Counted from the stretch's first letter, positions 45,467 through 58,298 are shown. The stretch: 64,000 bases of DNA from Sipunculus nudus (GCA_026874595.1 CM049322.1:43772840-43836839); one strand, 5' to 3'. The notes: a model not told the origin generated them from the letters alone. Program-made: numbers and translations.

Positions 45467-45651
45467 AATCACTTAACGTTCTCATCAAATAGACTGTCAC
45501 TCACCAAAACAACGTGTTTCAGGTCACAAATTCACGCTCATGTAGCGCTACAAAATTCAAAATGTCCGTCCGGCGAGACCGCCACCACATAAGTCCGTAC
45601 CTCGTCGCCATGTCTGTCTTTTTTTTTTTGGGGGGGGGGGGGGTTCGAAAC

Positions 45652-46494
45652 GGCTCGCACTGGACAAGACAAAACCAACAACTCCATATTGGTATCCTAG
45701 AATGCCTTTATTCTCATCAACTTTCGTCACATCAATTGCCGCTAGATGTCAGCACCTACTCAGATACCACATTTATGACCATTAACAGACCAATATAAGA
45801 TGTTAACTTTTGACTTCCCTTCAACTGCGTAAAGAGACTATTTGATTGCTCAAACATGCTGCTTACACTATATTATGTATATATTTTATTATTTTTTTTA
45901 GTCAGTATAATATGCATTTACACATTTCTTTTAGTGTATAATATAAAATAATATAAATAATTTGCTGTTTGAATCTGTACTGCACCTGGTGGCCTGGCAG
46001 CAACCCTCATTTCCACTCTCAGCATATTCGCTGTCTTTGGATGCTGAAACAGCTCGCACTCGACAAGACGAAACCAGCAACTTCATATTGGTATCCTAGA
46101 ATGCCTTTATTCTCGACTTTCGTCACATCAATTGCCGCTAGATGTCAGCACCTACTCAGATACCACATTTATGACCATAAACAGACCAATATAAGATGTT
46201 AACTTTTGACTTCCCTTCAACTGCGTAAAGATACTATTTGATTGCTCAAACATGCTGCTTACACTATATTATGCATATATTTTATTATTTTTTTAGTCAG
46301 TATAATATGCATTTACACATTTCTTTTAGTGTATAATATAATATAATATAAATAATTTATATATAAATACTTATGCTTATCTTGCAGAAACAAAAAAAAA
46401 TGGCAGCATGCTGTTTGAATCTGTACAGCACCTGGTGGCCTGGCAGCAACCCTCATTTCCACTCTCAGCATATTCGCTGTCTTTGGATGCTGAA
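45652..46494 (-). repeat. two tandem LTR-like units (397 and 444 bp)
   Basis: 45652-46048 and 46051-46494 are nearly identical direct copies. The first lacks ~47 bp ('tatataaatacttatgctta...' to 'ggcagcatgc'). They lie just upstream (5') of gag on the - strand, where a 5' LTR is expected, but standard TG...CA ends and a primer-binding site could not be confirmed. A tandem pair suggests unequal exchange between LTRs. Confidence 0.5.
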
Positions 46495-46954
46495 TTTCTT
46501 CATTCATTATACATAAATAGTCATTATATGCATTTTATATATGAAATTGTTTTTTTCTGAATAAAGATATTTATTTTAAAAGAATACACTTTTATTTTTT
46601 CAATATTCTGCAAGATTTATGAAGTTTGTCAGATGCATTAGGTATCGGTAGTCGTCTCTTTCTTTCTTGATTGGCCGCACTGTTCTGAAATAAATTCTGT
46701 TCATATATAGACATGTTTGTTTAAAAAAAATTCTATACCTTGCAATAACTTGTTATCCTCTTATAACACATACTTTGTATAATTATTTAAAAAATAGAAA
46801 AAAAACATTAGTTTTAATTAGTCTTTAATATTTTAAATGTGGCCGGCTTTTAAAATTGACTTAAATTACCAAATTTTAACTGTGACTTTTCGAACATCCA
46901 GCTTTCGAGTTTCACACATGGCCTGTTTTATGACAGGTCTAGGCTAGTTTCTCT
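46495..46954. other. unassigned sequence
   Basis: AT-rich, nothing recognised. Confidence 0.3.
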
Positions 46955-48950
46955 GGGCCTAAAATGTCCATAAAATATGGATTGCATTGGCATGTAGATT
47001 TTCCATATTGTGCTGGGTGATTTGTCCATAAGAGTGGGATGCATTGGCATATCTGCAAGATGAGTATTAAATGTAACTGTCTGTTAGTTTGGGGATGATT
47101 TGTCCATAGATGGTGGGCTGATTTGCCCATGTTGTATGGGGTGCATTGGCATATAAATTGTCCATGTTGTGCAGTATGATTTGTCCATTAAAGTGGGGTG
47201 CATTCGCATATCTACAAGATGAGCATTAAATGTCAATGTCTTAGTTGGGTAATGATTTGTCCATAGTTAGTGGGGTGATTTTTCCATAGACATGGGGTGC
47301 TTTGGCATATCTACACGATGAGTATTAATTTTAAATGTTAATGTCTGTTAGTTGGGGGATAATTTGTCGATAGATAGTGGGATGATTTGTCCATTAAAGT
47401 GGTGTGCATGGCATATTAATTGTCCATGTTGTGCAGGATGATTTGTCTATAGACGTGGGGTGCTTTGGCATATCTACAAGGCGAGTATTTAATGAAAATG
47501 TCTTAGTTGGGGCATGATTTGTCCATAGATAGTGGGGTGATTTGTCCATTAAACTTGGGTGCATTGGCATATAAATTGACCATGTTGTGCAGGATGATTT
47601 GTCTATAGACATGGGGTGCATTGGCATATCTACAAGGCAAGTATTAAATGAAAATGTCTTAGTTGGGGATGATTTGTCCATAGATAGCGGGGTGATTTGT
47701 CCATAAAAGTGGTGTGCATGGCATTAAAATTGTCCATGTTGTGCGGGGTGAAATGTCCATAAAAGTGGGGTGCATTGGCATATCTGCAAGATGAGTATTA
47801 AATGTAAATTTCTTAGTTGGGGAATGATTTGTCCATAGAAAGTGGGGTGATTTGTCCATAAAAGTTGGGTGTATTGGCATATAAATTCATGCTGTGTGGG
47901 GTGATTTGTCCATAAGAATGGGGTACATTGGCATATCTACAAGATGAGTATTAATTTAAAATGTAAATGTCTGTTAGTTGGGGATGATTTGTCCATAAAA
48001 GTTGGGTATATTGGCATATAAATTTTCATTTATTGTGCAGGGTGATTTGTCCAAAAGAGTGGGATGCATTGGCATATGTACGAGATGAGTATTAAATGTA
48101 AATGTCTTAGTTGTGGAATGATTTGTCCATAGATAGTGGGGTGATTTGTCCATTAAACTTGGGTGCATTGGCATATAAATTGTCCATGTTGTGCAGGATG
48201 ATTTGTCTATAGACATGGGGTGCATTGGCATATCTACAAGGCGAGTATTAAATGAAAATGTCTTAGTTGGGGGATGATTTGGCCATAGATAGTGGGGTGA
48301 TTTGTTCATAAAAGTGGTGTGCATGGCATATCTACAAGATGAATATTAATTTAAATGTAAATGTCTGTTAGTTGGAGGTGATTTGTCCATTAAACTTGGG
48401 TGCATTGGCATATAAATTGTCCATGTTGTGCAGGATGATTTGTCTATAGACATGGGGTGCATTGGCATATCTACAAGGCGAGTATTAAATGAAAATGTCT
48501 TAGTTGGGGGATGATTTGTCCATAGATAGTGGGGTGCTTTGTTCATAAAATTGGTGTGCATGGCATATCTACAAGATGAATATTAATTTAAATGTAAATG
48601 TCTGTTAGTTGGAGGTGATTGGTCCATAAAAGTTGAGTGCATTGGCATATAAATTGTCCATGTTGTGTAGGATGATTTGTCTATAGACTGGGGGGGGTTG
48701 GCATATCTACAAGGCAAGTATTAAATGAAAATATCTTAGTTGGGGGATGATTTGTCCACAAATAGTGGGGTGATTTGTCCATAAAAGTGGGGTGGATTGG
48801 CATATAAATTGTCCATGTTCAGCAGGGTGATTTGTCTTAAAGAGTGGCATATCTGCAAGATAAGTATTAATTTAAGGGTAAATGTCTGTTCGTTGTGGGA
48901 TGAGTTGTCTATTTTAGAGGGGGGCACAGGCATATTTACAAGATGAGTAT
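46955..48950. repeat. ~156-bp satellite array with ~100-bp variants, about 13 units
   Basis: 'tcttagttgggg', 'gatttgtccatagatagtgg', 'gcattggcatatctacaag' and 'attgtccatgttgtgcagg' recur in order. Spacing of the first is mostly 152-160 bp, sometimes ~100 or ~137. On the - strand pieces read as MPMHPSLMDKSPHYLWTNH-like repeats, but the unit is not a constant multiple of 3 and frames break, so this is satellite DNA. Confidence 0.85.
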
Positions 48951-48954
48951 TACA

Positions 48955-49810
48955 TGCATATGTCTGATGAGCTATCCACACATCAGTCCAAGAATCAGCA
49001 AGTGGAGAGTGAGCTATCAGAGACTGGAACTTCCAGTTTATCCGGAAGTCTGCCATTTGTGAGTCAGTCATCAGGGATTCAACATGATGAGAAGCCATTT
49101 TCCGGGAGACAGCTGTCAGAAAGTCTACTTTCCACACGCCTTGACCTGGGAGTTTTTCACATACGGGTCAATGCACTAATCCTCAAACTAAGAGTCCATT
49201 ACCTGCAAGTCTTCCCAAGAATCCTCTACCTGAGAGACGTGCACCGAGTCCTCTACCTAACGTCCAAATACCTGTGAGTCCCCCCACAAGACCTCAGACT
49301 GAGAGTCAGCTTTCAGCAAATCAGTCAGTGAGGTTGTCTGTTAAAACTGAGTCTAGAGATAGCGAAGGGAGCTTGTACAGTCCAGCAAATGATAGCAGTG
49401 ATGACAGTAGTTGAAATAGTCATGACGCATATCATGCTAAAGACAGAAGTCGTACACGAATCAGGACCACAAGGGTTTATAAAACAAAAAGGCAGATAAT
49501 TTCTGAACGTGATAAATTGGGCAGAAATGGAATAAAATCAATAAAAAAAAATGGTCTCTTAGCCAAATTCTGAAGCTATTTCTGATTCATGTAACATGAG
49601 TGACATAAATGAAGTGATACCGATTTTCAAAGCTTGCAGTAAGGAAAATGTAATTCAGAAGATGAATCAGAATATTCTGAATTAGACAAAGACCAAATCA
49701 TTCGCGATGTTAAACACTCACCCATTTATATTAAAAAGATAGAGAGATCTTGCATGAAGATGAATCTTATAATTTCTGTGCTTTATGAGTACTTAAGGAG
49801 TGTTTTTTAG
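48955..49810 (+). pseudogene. decayed coding sequence, Ser/Pro-rich, probably of a mobile element
   Basis: Fragments in shifting frames read like protein: HMSDELSTHQSKNQQVESEL; then SPLPASLPKNPLPERRAPSP and TESQLSANQSVRLSVKTESR; SLYSPANDSSDDSS, stop; AKDRSRTRIRTTRVYKTKRQ; and later ELDKDQIIRDVKHSPIYIKK. Composition and the order of charged blocks look coding, but stops and frameshifts abound. It may be the N-terminal part of the gene whose end is the protease relic at 51640-52110. Confidence 0.4.
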
Positions 49811-50084
49811 TGCTTTTATAGTGCTTTCTGTCCTGCGCTAACATTTTCAATGTGTGGTTCCAATTCCAGTACCATTTCAGCACATTTGATGTACACACCT
49901 CAATTGTACTAAAAGTGTTCTACATTATTTACTTCTTAGGTGCTTTTTCTGTGCTGCCTGAGTGTGCTTCAAATGTGCTTATAGTTTCAAACCGAGACTA
50001 ATGAATGGTCATTGTTCGTTGAAGAGTGGCCAGTTTTGCCGTCCATCGCCAATACAAATTATGTCTCCATGACGCCTCAGTGAC

Positions 50085-50470
50085 CATCTTAAAGATTCCT
50101 TGCCGTCTCTGTCATGTCTCTGCCCCAAACTCCCAGGTCTTCAATTGTTTCTACTATGCTTCTGCGCCCAGCTCCGAAGTCTTCATTCGTTTGTACTACG
50201 CCTCCGCTCCCTGCTCTAAGTCTTCAATCCTTTCTACTTAGCCACCACACCAAGCTCCGAGGTCTATTATTGTTTCTAATACGCCTCCACGCCCAGTTCC
50301 CAGCTCTACTATCGTTTCTAATACAACTCCGCGCACAGCACCCAAGTGTTTGACCGCCTCCAACACGCGTCCACGCCCAGCACCCATGTGTTCGACTGTC
50401 TCCACCTAGCGTCCATGCCAAACACCCAAGTGTTCAATTGTCTCCACAGCGCGTCCACATCCTCTCACAC
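50085..50470. repeat. ~47-bp minisatellite, about 8 diverged units
   Basis: Units on the theme 'cgcctccacgcccagcaccc' plus 'aagtgttcgactgtctccaa' repeat every 46-47 bp. Fairly GC-rich for the window. Frames over it contain repeated Ser/Pro and are artefacts. Confidence 0.75.
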
Positions 50471-50516
50471 GCGTCCTCAACATGCAACCAGCCCTTCAGA
50501 GTAATCATCTACTAAT

Positions 50517-51600
50517 ATGTTCTCTTCGAATGGGAGCCTTTCTACCCGTCTGCATGACTATGGTTCCCGATTTCGTGTGCCAGAGGAAAAATTACAGAAT
50601 ATCTGCCTGAATCTGCCGAAATCGAGCAAATGCAGTTTGGTGATAGAAGTGACATTCCAAAACAGCAATCTAAAATATGCAAAAAGAATAGGTTGTGTTT
50701 GAATAATAGGAACCTACCAAGGACAATGATCAAAAGATACTTGGTAATCAAGACAAACCCCTTATATTGGAGGATATATAAACATACATGGACAATCCGG
50801 ACCCGATGCATATCATAACGGAGGCAAAGGCGGGTGAAATTTACATTTTCTCTTCAGAGGCTGACAAAGGAAAAATAATGTGAAATGTCACGTTTATTAA
50901 TAGTCAACGCCTGTGTCCCCAAAATAACCCCCTATTTTATAAGACTTTTATAAGTGTAAGAACAAAATAAGGTGTCAAAAGATTTTCCTAAATGTACATA
51001 AATGTACATTGACAATCTAAATTTGGTTATGGTTTAATATTTCGGCGATCATGCTATAGTCTAATGTTTCCCATATAGCAATAATAAACTTAAAAACATG
51101 GAACACAAAAGAACATACCCATCGGTAATCAACGATTCATCAAAAAAGTACTGTATTACAAAAACCCAATAAAGTTACAAAGAGATGATAACTAGTGACA
51201 ATGTAAAGGATAGGCAGGGGTTAGCAAAACCCCTGGAATTTAAAACAATTTGATTGTTTAAAAAAGGGCAATTGATTGCGCAGTTTTGTCCTCCCATCAC
51301 CTGAAAAATTATTATTACCAGGAAATACTCCAGGTTTTTTTGCGGCAAAGGGAAATATGTTTTACCTGAAGAAGATACTTATGCGAAGAAACAGGAGGTC
51401 GAAGTTCAATGGCCTCAGACTGTTTGCAGACCAAATAAAACTGTACAGTTAGAGACACACAACTAGAGAAGCATATGTCCTATGACGTTGAAATGAAAAA
51501 TGAAGAAAACATTAATGCCACACATTTAAATGAGGAATTTGAATTGAAAAGTAAGGAGAAAAAAATCTCACCTGTCTATGGCTCACTGCGTTATACAGGA
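50517..51600 (+). pseudogene. weak decayed coding traces
   Basis: Short protein-like stretches (ESAEIEQMQFGDRSDIPKQQ, MHIITEAKAGEIYIFSSEAD, EENINATHLNEEFELKSKEK) on the + strand separated by stops. They are collinear with the relics before and after, so they probably belong to the same dead gene. Nothing between can be assigned with confidence. Confidence 0.3.
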
Positions 51601-51639
51601 AACACAAATTACATTAGTACATGAATAGGCCACTTTCCT

Positions 51640-52110
51640 TGTAACGGGGTCGACAAATAAGTCATATGCGGTGCAATTGTTCCAAAAAGAATCTTGTCAA
51701 TGTGGCTCCTCTTCAATTTGGCTCAGGTTAATGGTTATCAAAGCACGTTGTTGGCTAGCTCCAATATATAATCCCACGCCCTAGGTGGAAAATTCAAACC
51801 ACGGTTCAATGGAACCAGAACAGCCACTACCTGCCAAATTCACTATACTGGAAACAATTAATTGGTAACTTCCTTAAAAAGGAACGTAATGGACCAATTT
51901 ATTTAACGGATAGTCTAAATTCCAAGGTTGAAATACCGACATGTTTATGAATGTATCACTGTACAGCTGTACAGCTGTGATAAAACAAACCTTGAGGTAA
52001 TAATACCGGTCATTAACCAACAAAGAAATATTGATGACTGTGGGGTTTTTGGAAAGTTATGTGTATATTCTATCATGGTTGTTGCGCCCACATTTGATAA
52101 AATGTCCTAA
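51640..52110 (+). pseudogene. Ulp1/C48-like cysteine protease relic
   Basis: In shifting + frames: FNLAQVNGYQSTLLASSN, TTCQIHYTGNN, then GPIYLTDSLNSKVE, then YECITVQLYSCDKTNLEVII, PVINQQRNIDDCGVFGKLCV. The string QQ-x4-D-C-G-V-F (Cys codon 52039-52041) with an upstream Y-x-x-D-S-L matches the Gln, Cys and Asp positions of Ulp1/sentrin-type proteases, which are often carried by animal DNA transposons. The expected His (GNxHW) is replaced by a stop, and there are frameshifts. Confidence 0.55.
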
Positions 52111-52136
52111 AGCTGGAGAGATGACTCTATTCCCAA

Positions 52137-54070
52137 GGAAACTAGGGACCCATGGGTCTTGATGCTCAGCTGCCTTTGTCTATCAGGATATGTGTTTATG
52201 AGGTTTTCCAATTTATTGGTCCTGTGATCAGTTTGAAGCCAACCTGTCTACCCAAACCTAAGTTATCATCCATAAACTAACTTGCGAATGGATGGGCCCT
52301 GTGACCTTAGCCTTTGACCTTATGACCCCAAAATCAAAAGGAAACTTCCCCTGTTGGCAGGTGCCCTAAATGTTGATGATAGAAGGATTTAGATGAAAAG
52401 TTTGGCTTAAAATGCATCCACAATCATTCTAAAGTAGTGGGTCCTGTGACCTTGACCTTTGATCTCATGACCCTAGGATTAACAGTTCTTACTTTAGTGG
52501 TGGGCCATATATAAGTCAAGTTTGAAACCAATATTTCAAACCACACATGTGTTATCATCTGGAAACTAATATGTGGAATGATGCCCCCATGACCTTGACC
52601 TTGTGACCCCGAAATATATCTGTTACTTCCACTATCGGCAGGTGATCGAGCAACATCTTTGGGAAGAATGTTTCGGACAGAAAGTTTGGCTAAAAATACA
52701 TCAACAATCTTTTTAAAGAAGTGGGTCCTGTGTCCTTGGACTTTTGGTCTTACGACCCCAAAATCAAAAGGGTTCTTACATTATTGGAGGGTCATATACT
52801 AGTAAAAATAGAAACCGATATGTCAGTCCAAACTGGTGTTATCATCCAGAAACAAATATGTGTACAGATAAGCCCCTGTGACTATGACCTTTGACCTTGT
52901 GACCCCCAAATCAATAAGTTTCTTCCCCTACTGGCAACTAAGCTATCCGTGCAAAATGGAAGGTTTTGGATGAAAAGTTTGGCTTAAAATGCATCCACAA
53001 CCTTTCTTAATAAGTGGGTACTGTGACCCCAAAATTGAACAGAATCTTCCCCTATTGGCAGCTTAGCAATATCTTGAAGATGGGAAGGTTTGGGATGAAT
53101 TTAAGCTTCAAATGCATATGCATTTTTTTTTAAAGAAATGAGTCCTATGACCATGACCTTTGACCTGTCCAACCCCAAAATCCACACGGTTCTTACTTTA
53201 GTGGTGAGTCATATATATGTTAAGTTTGAAACCAATATGTCAAACTAAACTGGGGTTATCATCTGGAAACTAATTTGTGAAAAGATGGCCCAAGTGACCT
53301 TGACCTTTGACCATGTGACCCAAAATTCATTTATGCTCTCCCCATACTGGCAAGTCAGCTAAATGCGCAAAATGGAAAGTAAGCGATAAAAAGCTTGGCT
53401 TAAATGCAGCCATAATCTTTAAAAAAAAAGTGAGTCCTGTGACCTTGACATTTGACCTCATGACCCCAAAATCATATAGGTTCTTACTTTAGTGGTGGGC
53501 CATATGTAAGTCAAGTTTAAAATCCATGTGTCAATACAACCTTATCATCTGGAAACAAATTTGTGTGGATGGACGGATGGACAGACAGACAGACAGACAG
53601 ACAGACAGGGTGATAACTGATCCGCTTGTGATCAATAAACACACCAGGTTTTGGGACACAAGATGTAATTACAGCTGAGAAACTGACATGATTGTTGTCA
53701 TTTTATAGTAAAAAAATTTTAAAATATACGTTAAAATAAAAAAAAGGTGGCGCCACCACTTTTCGGGAACTGACAAAACTAGTCATGGTTAATAATCAAG
53801 GCAAGATTCATGACAATCCATGCATATATTATCAAGATATTGGAGGTTTTGGATTATATTTTTTATTATTCTGGGGGGTACTTTCAGGCCCCATAGCTCG
53901 GATGATATAGGTCGCACTGACCAAATTTCAGGTTTCTAGCGAGATTTTATATTGACCTCCCTGGATATTCACATAGAAGTTTCTAGGTCCAGCAGTTAAG
54001 ATTTGTGCCCTGCTAACGGATGGCCGGACAGCCAGACGCCTAGAGGGCCGGACGGCTGGACGGATGACAT
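52137..54070. mobile_element. element with ~295-bp TGACCTTTGACC tandem units
   Basis: Starts 'gggacccatgggtcttgatg' plus 'ctcagctg', the left end seen at 3628 and 62803. The interior repeats 'gtcctgtgaccttgaccttt' plus 'gacctcatgaccccaaaat', 'taagtcaagtttgaaacca' and 'aagtttggcttaaaatgcat' with ~283-295-bp spacing to 53640. This is followed by a (GACA)n tract and one 'ggtggcgccaccact' box at 53747. A clear right terminus is missing. Confidence 0.65.
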
Positions 54071-55019
54071 ACAAAGCTCCATTCCTAAAGCGGACCAGAC
54101 CCACATGCTTAACTGCTCATAAAATATATATAGATATTAACTGAAGATGTTGTCAGCCTGACTGCATTGAAAACATGGTTCCCTGTGACAATGTACAATT
54201 GTAACAGGTTGCATCATCTTACATGTGCAAATGATTTTTGTTCGGGCAAGATTTGGTTCTGTGTAGAATATAAATCTGGTGTCGATCTACTTGATTTTAA
54301 AAATTATAGTTTTTTTATTTGAGAAGTCATTGTTTTTTTTTGTTATTTTGTGTATCTTCATATTTTTGTTGTTTGCTTGAGAAGTTCTGCGCTAATAAAT
54401 AATTCTGTCCCTGGTTTGTAGTTTTTTATTTAATTTTTTCAGGGTATTTTTTTATTTCTAAATTTTGTCCTATCAGGCCGGAATATTGTTCCAGATGTTA
54501 AACTGAAATATCATTATAACTCTTTGGCTACACACATTCATATGATACAACATATGATTCGGTGCCGTGCTTTTCTGTTTCACGGGGCACCGCACCGGGT
54601 AATGCGTTTTAGTAAATGTGTAAAGCATGGGATTCTGCGTGCACGCACTTGCGCACGCACGCACGTTTTATTGACAACATGGTTTACCTGATAAGATAGA
54701 TCAGAAACTAGACGAGCTGTTATCAAACAATATCATTGAGCAGGTACTTGTCTCGTCCAAATTAGGACGCTTTATTCTGATCCCCCCCCAGTACGGGTGA
54801 TGCGTGTGCCCTCTTCAGCCAACGAGCTCAAAACACACTGACTCCACGAGTCTTTAAAATTTTTCACAGTCACTTGCTCTACAGAAGGCGCACTTAGCAC
54901 ATGCGTTCTGCGCACTTGATAAGAGCGTGGTCCTTGCTTACTTGGCACTTCCCATGTTCAACTGTCCAATGAGCACATAAAACTCATGTTAACCGTACCG
55001 AGTAAGCTCGTCCTCAAAC
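54071..55019. other. unassigned sequence with decayed gypsy-like trace
   Basis: About 54685-54760 on + reads LPDKIDQKLDELLSNNIIEQV with one stop, resembling the start of a gypsy RT. The rest has no recognisable feature apart from CA-rich GC patches near 54640-54665. Confidence 0.3.
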
Positions 55020-55506
55020 TTGAGTGCCAAAATTTCTTATCTAAGATGTCTAAGAAGACACAAAATACAGGGTCAGCTGCATCTGCAGCTTAAAAGGCAG
55101 CGGATACAGCCAGGGAAGCCCAACAAAAACTGGCCGCGTAAGATAAAGAGGGCCAGAGAAGAAGAGGAGAGGAGGAGCGAAGAAGAGTCAGATGGTAACG
55201 CCATCTGCTCGTTCTCCACGAAAAAGGAAGAGCAATTGGTATTGTCATTAATTTGGTACTTTCTTTTTCTGTCCCACAGAAAAACAGATCCAGGGCTGAT
55301 ACAAACACATGCAGACTTCAGTGGGAAAACTCTATAAGACCAAGTCAGGCCAGGCTACACAACCTCTCACAGCAAGGAAGAAATGGCAACTCCAGAAATT
55401 CACCTTCCTGAAGGCCCACATTGTCTTACGCACCTATACTGTAGAGAAAACACCGGTAAAGATTTCATACAGAGTTATGACATTGAAGGACGTTTCTAGT
55501 TGTTAA
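55020..55506 (+). pseudogene. decayed coding fragment of unknown type
   Basis: MSKKTQNTGSAASAA (from 55047), stop, KAADTAREAQQKLAA is a plausible N-terminus. Later, in another frame, SVGKLYKTKSGQATQPLTAR and KKWQLQKFTFLKAHIVLRTY run to a stop at 55506. Both parts look coding but are frame-shifted relative to each other. Family not recognised; probably a mobile-element gene. Confidence 0.35.
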
Positions 55507-55579
55507 ACATGACAACATTACAATACCTAATTGTACTTTTTACATGTAATATGTTATGATACAAACATGTAATCCTTCA

Positions 55580-58234
55580 TTTTTAGCTCAGCTGACTGAA
55601 AGTCATCTGGGCTTTAGCAATCACCCTTTGTCTGGTGTCAGTCCGTCCGTCTGTCTGTCCGTTAACCAGGCACAAATCATAACCACTAGACCTAGAAATC
55701 TTCTAACTTGACTTCCTGGGAGGTCTATAAAAAATCTCCTTGGAAACCTGGAATTAGGTCTCTGCTACCCAGATTCTTCGAGCTATGGGGCTCCAAAGTA
55801 CCCCTTAGAATAATGGAAAATTTGATACAAAAGCTCAAGTATCTGAAGAACTAACGCATTGATCACCATGATTTTTCGTAGGATATTGATCATGGAGTGT
55901 TTCATCAGTTTCTGCAGACTGGTGGCGCCACCTGTATTTTTTCTATTTTTTATGATTTCCTTTCTCTATTTTTGAGACTTTAAAAGATGCAGTCATCTGT
56001 TAACAAGGCGCAAATTGTAACGACTGGACCTAGAATCTTTCTTAAAATGCAGAAAAGCCCATGAAAAGTCTATCTGGAAACCTGAAATTAGGTCTCTGTA
56101 ACCCATATCCTCTGAGATATGGGGCTGTGAATTACCCCTGAGAATAATGGAAAATTTGATACAAAAGCTCAAGAATCTGAACAACTATTGCAATGATCAC
56201 TATGATTCTTTGCATGGTTATTGATCATGAAATGGGGCAAAATTCAAAACCACTGGACCTGGAATTTTCTTACATGACATCAAAGAAGGTTCATGAATAT
56301 ATATCTGTGGAAACCTGAAATTAGGTCTCTGTTACCCATATTCTCCAAGCTATGGGGCTCAGAAGTACGCCTCAGAACTGGATATTTCTTGGCACCGCAG
56401 GTGCCATAGTATCCCCAGATAATTAAAACCCCCCCTCCCCCTTTAACATCTTCAGCAACAATTAATATCAGACCACTGTCATAGAGAAGGTCACTCTCTT
56501 AGAAAAGGGTTGTAACATTCTTGCCCTTTGACCCGGCAAGGGGTGGGGCATCAACACTGATTGACAGTCAATATAGAGATGCCCCATAGCCAATCACAGG
56601 CAGCTAAGGAATTCGTCCTCTGCCCTTCTGGGATAAAACCCCCTTGCCCTGGCAATTCCAGCTCTCTCTTGGATCATCGAGCAGTGGACCCCTATGCCTG
56701 CCCTCTGTGGCAGGCAGAGGGTATATGGCTTCTTTTTCACCTTAGGGTTGGTTTTACGACAGTGTCGGCTGAAGAGTTACCCACTACCAAAGAGCAGTCC
56801 TTTTATCTAGCCTGGTAAGTATCTTTCTGTTCCATTTATAAGTTTAGATAATAATATGCAGTCCTGATAATTTGAAGGTTAAGGCTCTAAATTTTATTCC
56901 AGTAAAAAAAGTGTTATTTTATCTCTTTAAATTGTGCGAGTGCAAGTTGCCCAAGCGGAATTTCCTCCCAGAATAAATAAGCAGCTACAAGGTCATGACC
57001 CCAATTTCAATATACATCATCCCCTAACCAATGTCTATGTATATGCATAATATGAAAGAAATCTGTCCATTAATTTTTTACTTATAATGCTCACAGTAAA
57101 AAGGCAATGATGGGGTATTAAATGGCACTAAACCAAGTAAAAGATTAACAGGTGGCGCTACCAGTTGCTGGTACATGACAACACTATCCAAGATCTTTGG
57201 TCAAGTTGATTTTTGGACCAATCCATGCATCCCTTATTGAGATATGAATGATTTTGTGTAATTTTCACCATATATGGCAATATTCAAGGTCAAGGCCACT
57301 CTCATAGGAAAGGTCATGACCCCAATTTATATATACATCATCCCATAACCCATGTCTATGTATATGCATAATATGAAAGAAATCTGTCCATTAGTTTTGT
57401 ACTTATAATGCTCACAGTACTGTTAAGTGGCAATGATAGGGGTATTAAAAGGCATGAAAACAAGTGAAAGAATTACAGGTGGCACCACCAGTTTCTGGTA
57501 ATGACAATACTATCCAAGATCTTTGGTCAAGTTGATTTTTGGACCAATCCATGCATCCCTTATTGAGATATCAATGATTTTGTGTGATTTTCACGATATA
57601 TGGCAACATTCAAGGTCAAGGCCACTCTCACAGGAAAGGTCATGACCCTAATTTCAATAAACTTCCCATAACCCAGATCTATGTAAATGCATAATATAAA
57701 AGAAATCTCTCCATTAGTTTTTGACTTATAATGCTCACAGTACTGCCAAGTGGCAATTTTGGGAATATTAAAAGGCAAAAAACAAGAAAGGAACAATAGG
57801 TGGCGCCACCACTTTCTGACACTTATCCATGATCTTCGATCAACTTGATTTTGGGATGAATGCATGCAAGATTTCTTGAGATATTTAAGAATCTGTGTGA
57901 TTTTCCCCCAAAATTTGACTTATTAAAGGTCAAGGACACTCTCCTAGTAAAGGTCATGACCTCATTTTAAATAGGCGTCGTCTTCTCACCCATATCTATA
58001 CATGTACCAAGTTTGGTAAAGATCTGCGAAATATTTTTTGAGTTATCGCCCCAACAAGATTTATATGTGGCGTTGGCACGGGGACCGTCATGAAAACGTA
58101 GTATCCCCTGACTTTGTCTCAGGATACAATAATTATAAATTTGATGCTAATTATTTTTCAAATACATTTTAAAAAACACTCTTTGTATTTTCAAGTTCAG
58201 CTGAGCATCATAGCCCATGAGCCACTTGTTTTAA
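55580..58234. mobile_element. 2.65 kb element, reverse-orientation copy of the 3628-6176 family
   Basis: Starts 'ttttagctcagctgactgaa' plus a GTCCGTCCGTCTGTCTGTCC tract and ends 'cagctgagcatcatagccca' plus 'tgagccacttgtttt'. Left third: phrases shared with 3628-6176 ('ctatggggct', 'tctgcagactggtggcgcca'). Right third (56990-58030): three direct ~325-bp units with boxes at 57150, 57477 and 57798 and 'ggaccaatccatgcatccct'. Non-coding. Confidence 0.65.
56384..56985 (+). other. insert with GGCACCGCAGGTGCC palindrome and strong splice donor
   Basis: 'gatatttcttggcaccgcag' plus 'gtgccatagtatccccaga' recurs at 63833. Inside is an open frame (56561-56818) ending at a strong donor CTG|GTAAGT, with CCAAT and TATA-like motifs near 56590 and 56718. 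It interrupts the ~325-bp unit series. It could be a captured first exon or a repeat; I cannot tell. Confidence 0.3.
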
Positions 58235-58298
58235 TTTCAGAACATGTAATTTGACGAAAAGAAACTATTTAATGTGTAAAACTTATTTTCACTTTCAG

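Noticed and set aside
47394..48561. Minus-strand frames with repeated MPMHP...MDKSPHYLWTNH
   Set aside because: Satellite array whose unit is not a constant multiple of 3; the frames break at unit-length changes.
54473..54664. Minus-strand 63-aa frame
   Set aside because: CA-rich low-complexity sequence with no matching context.
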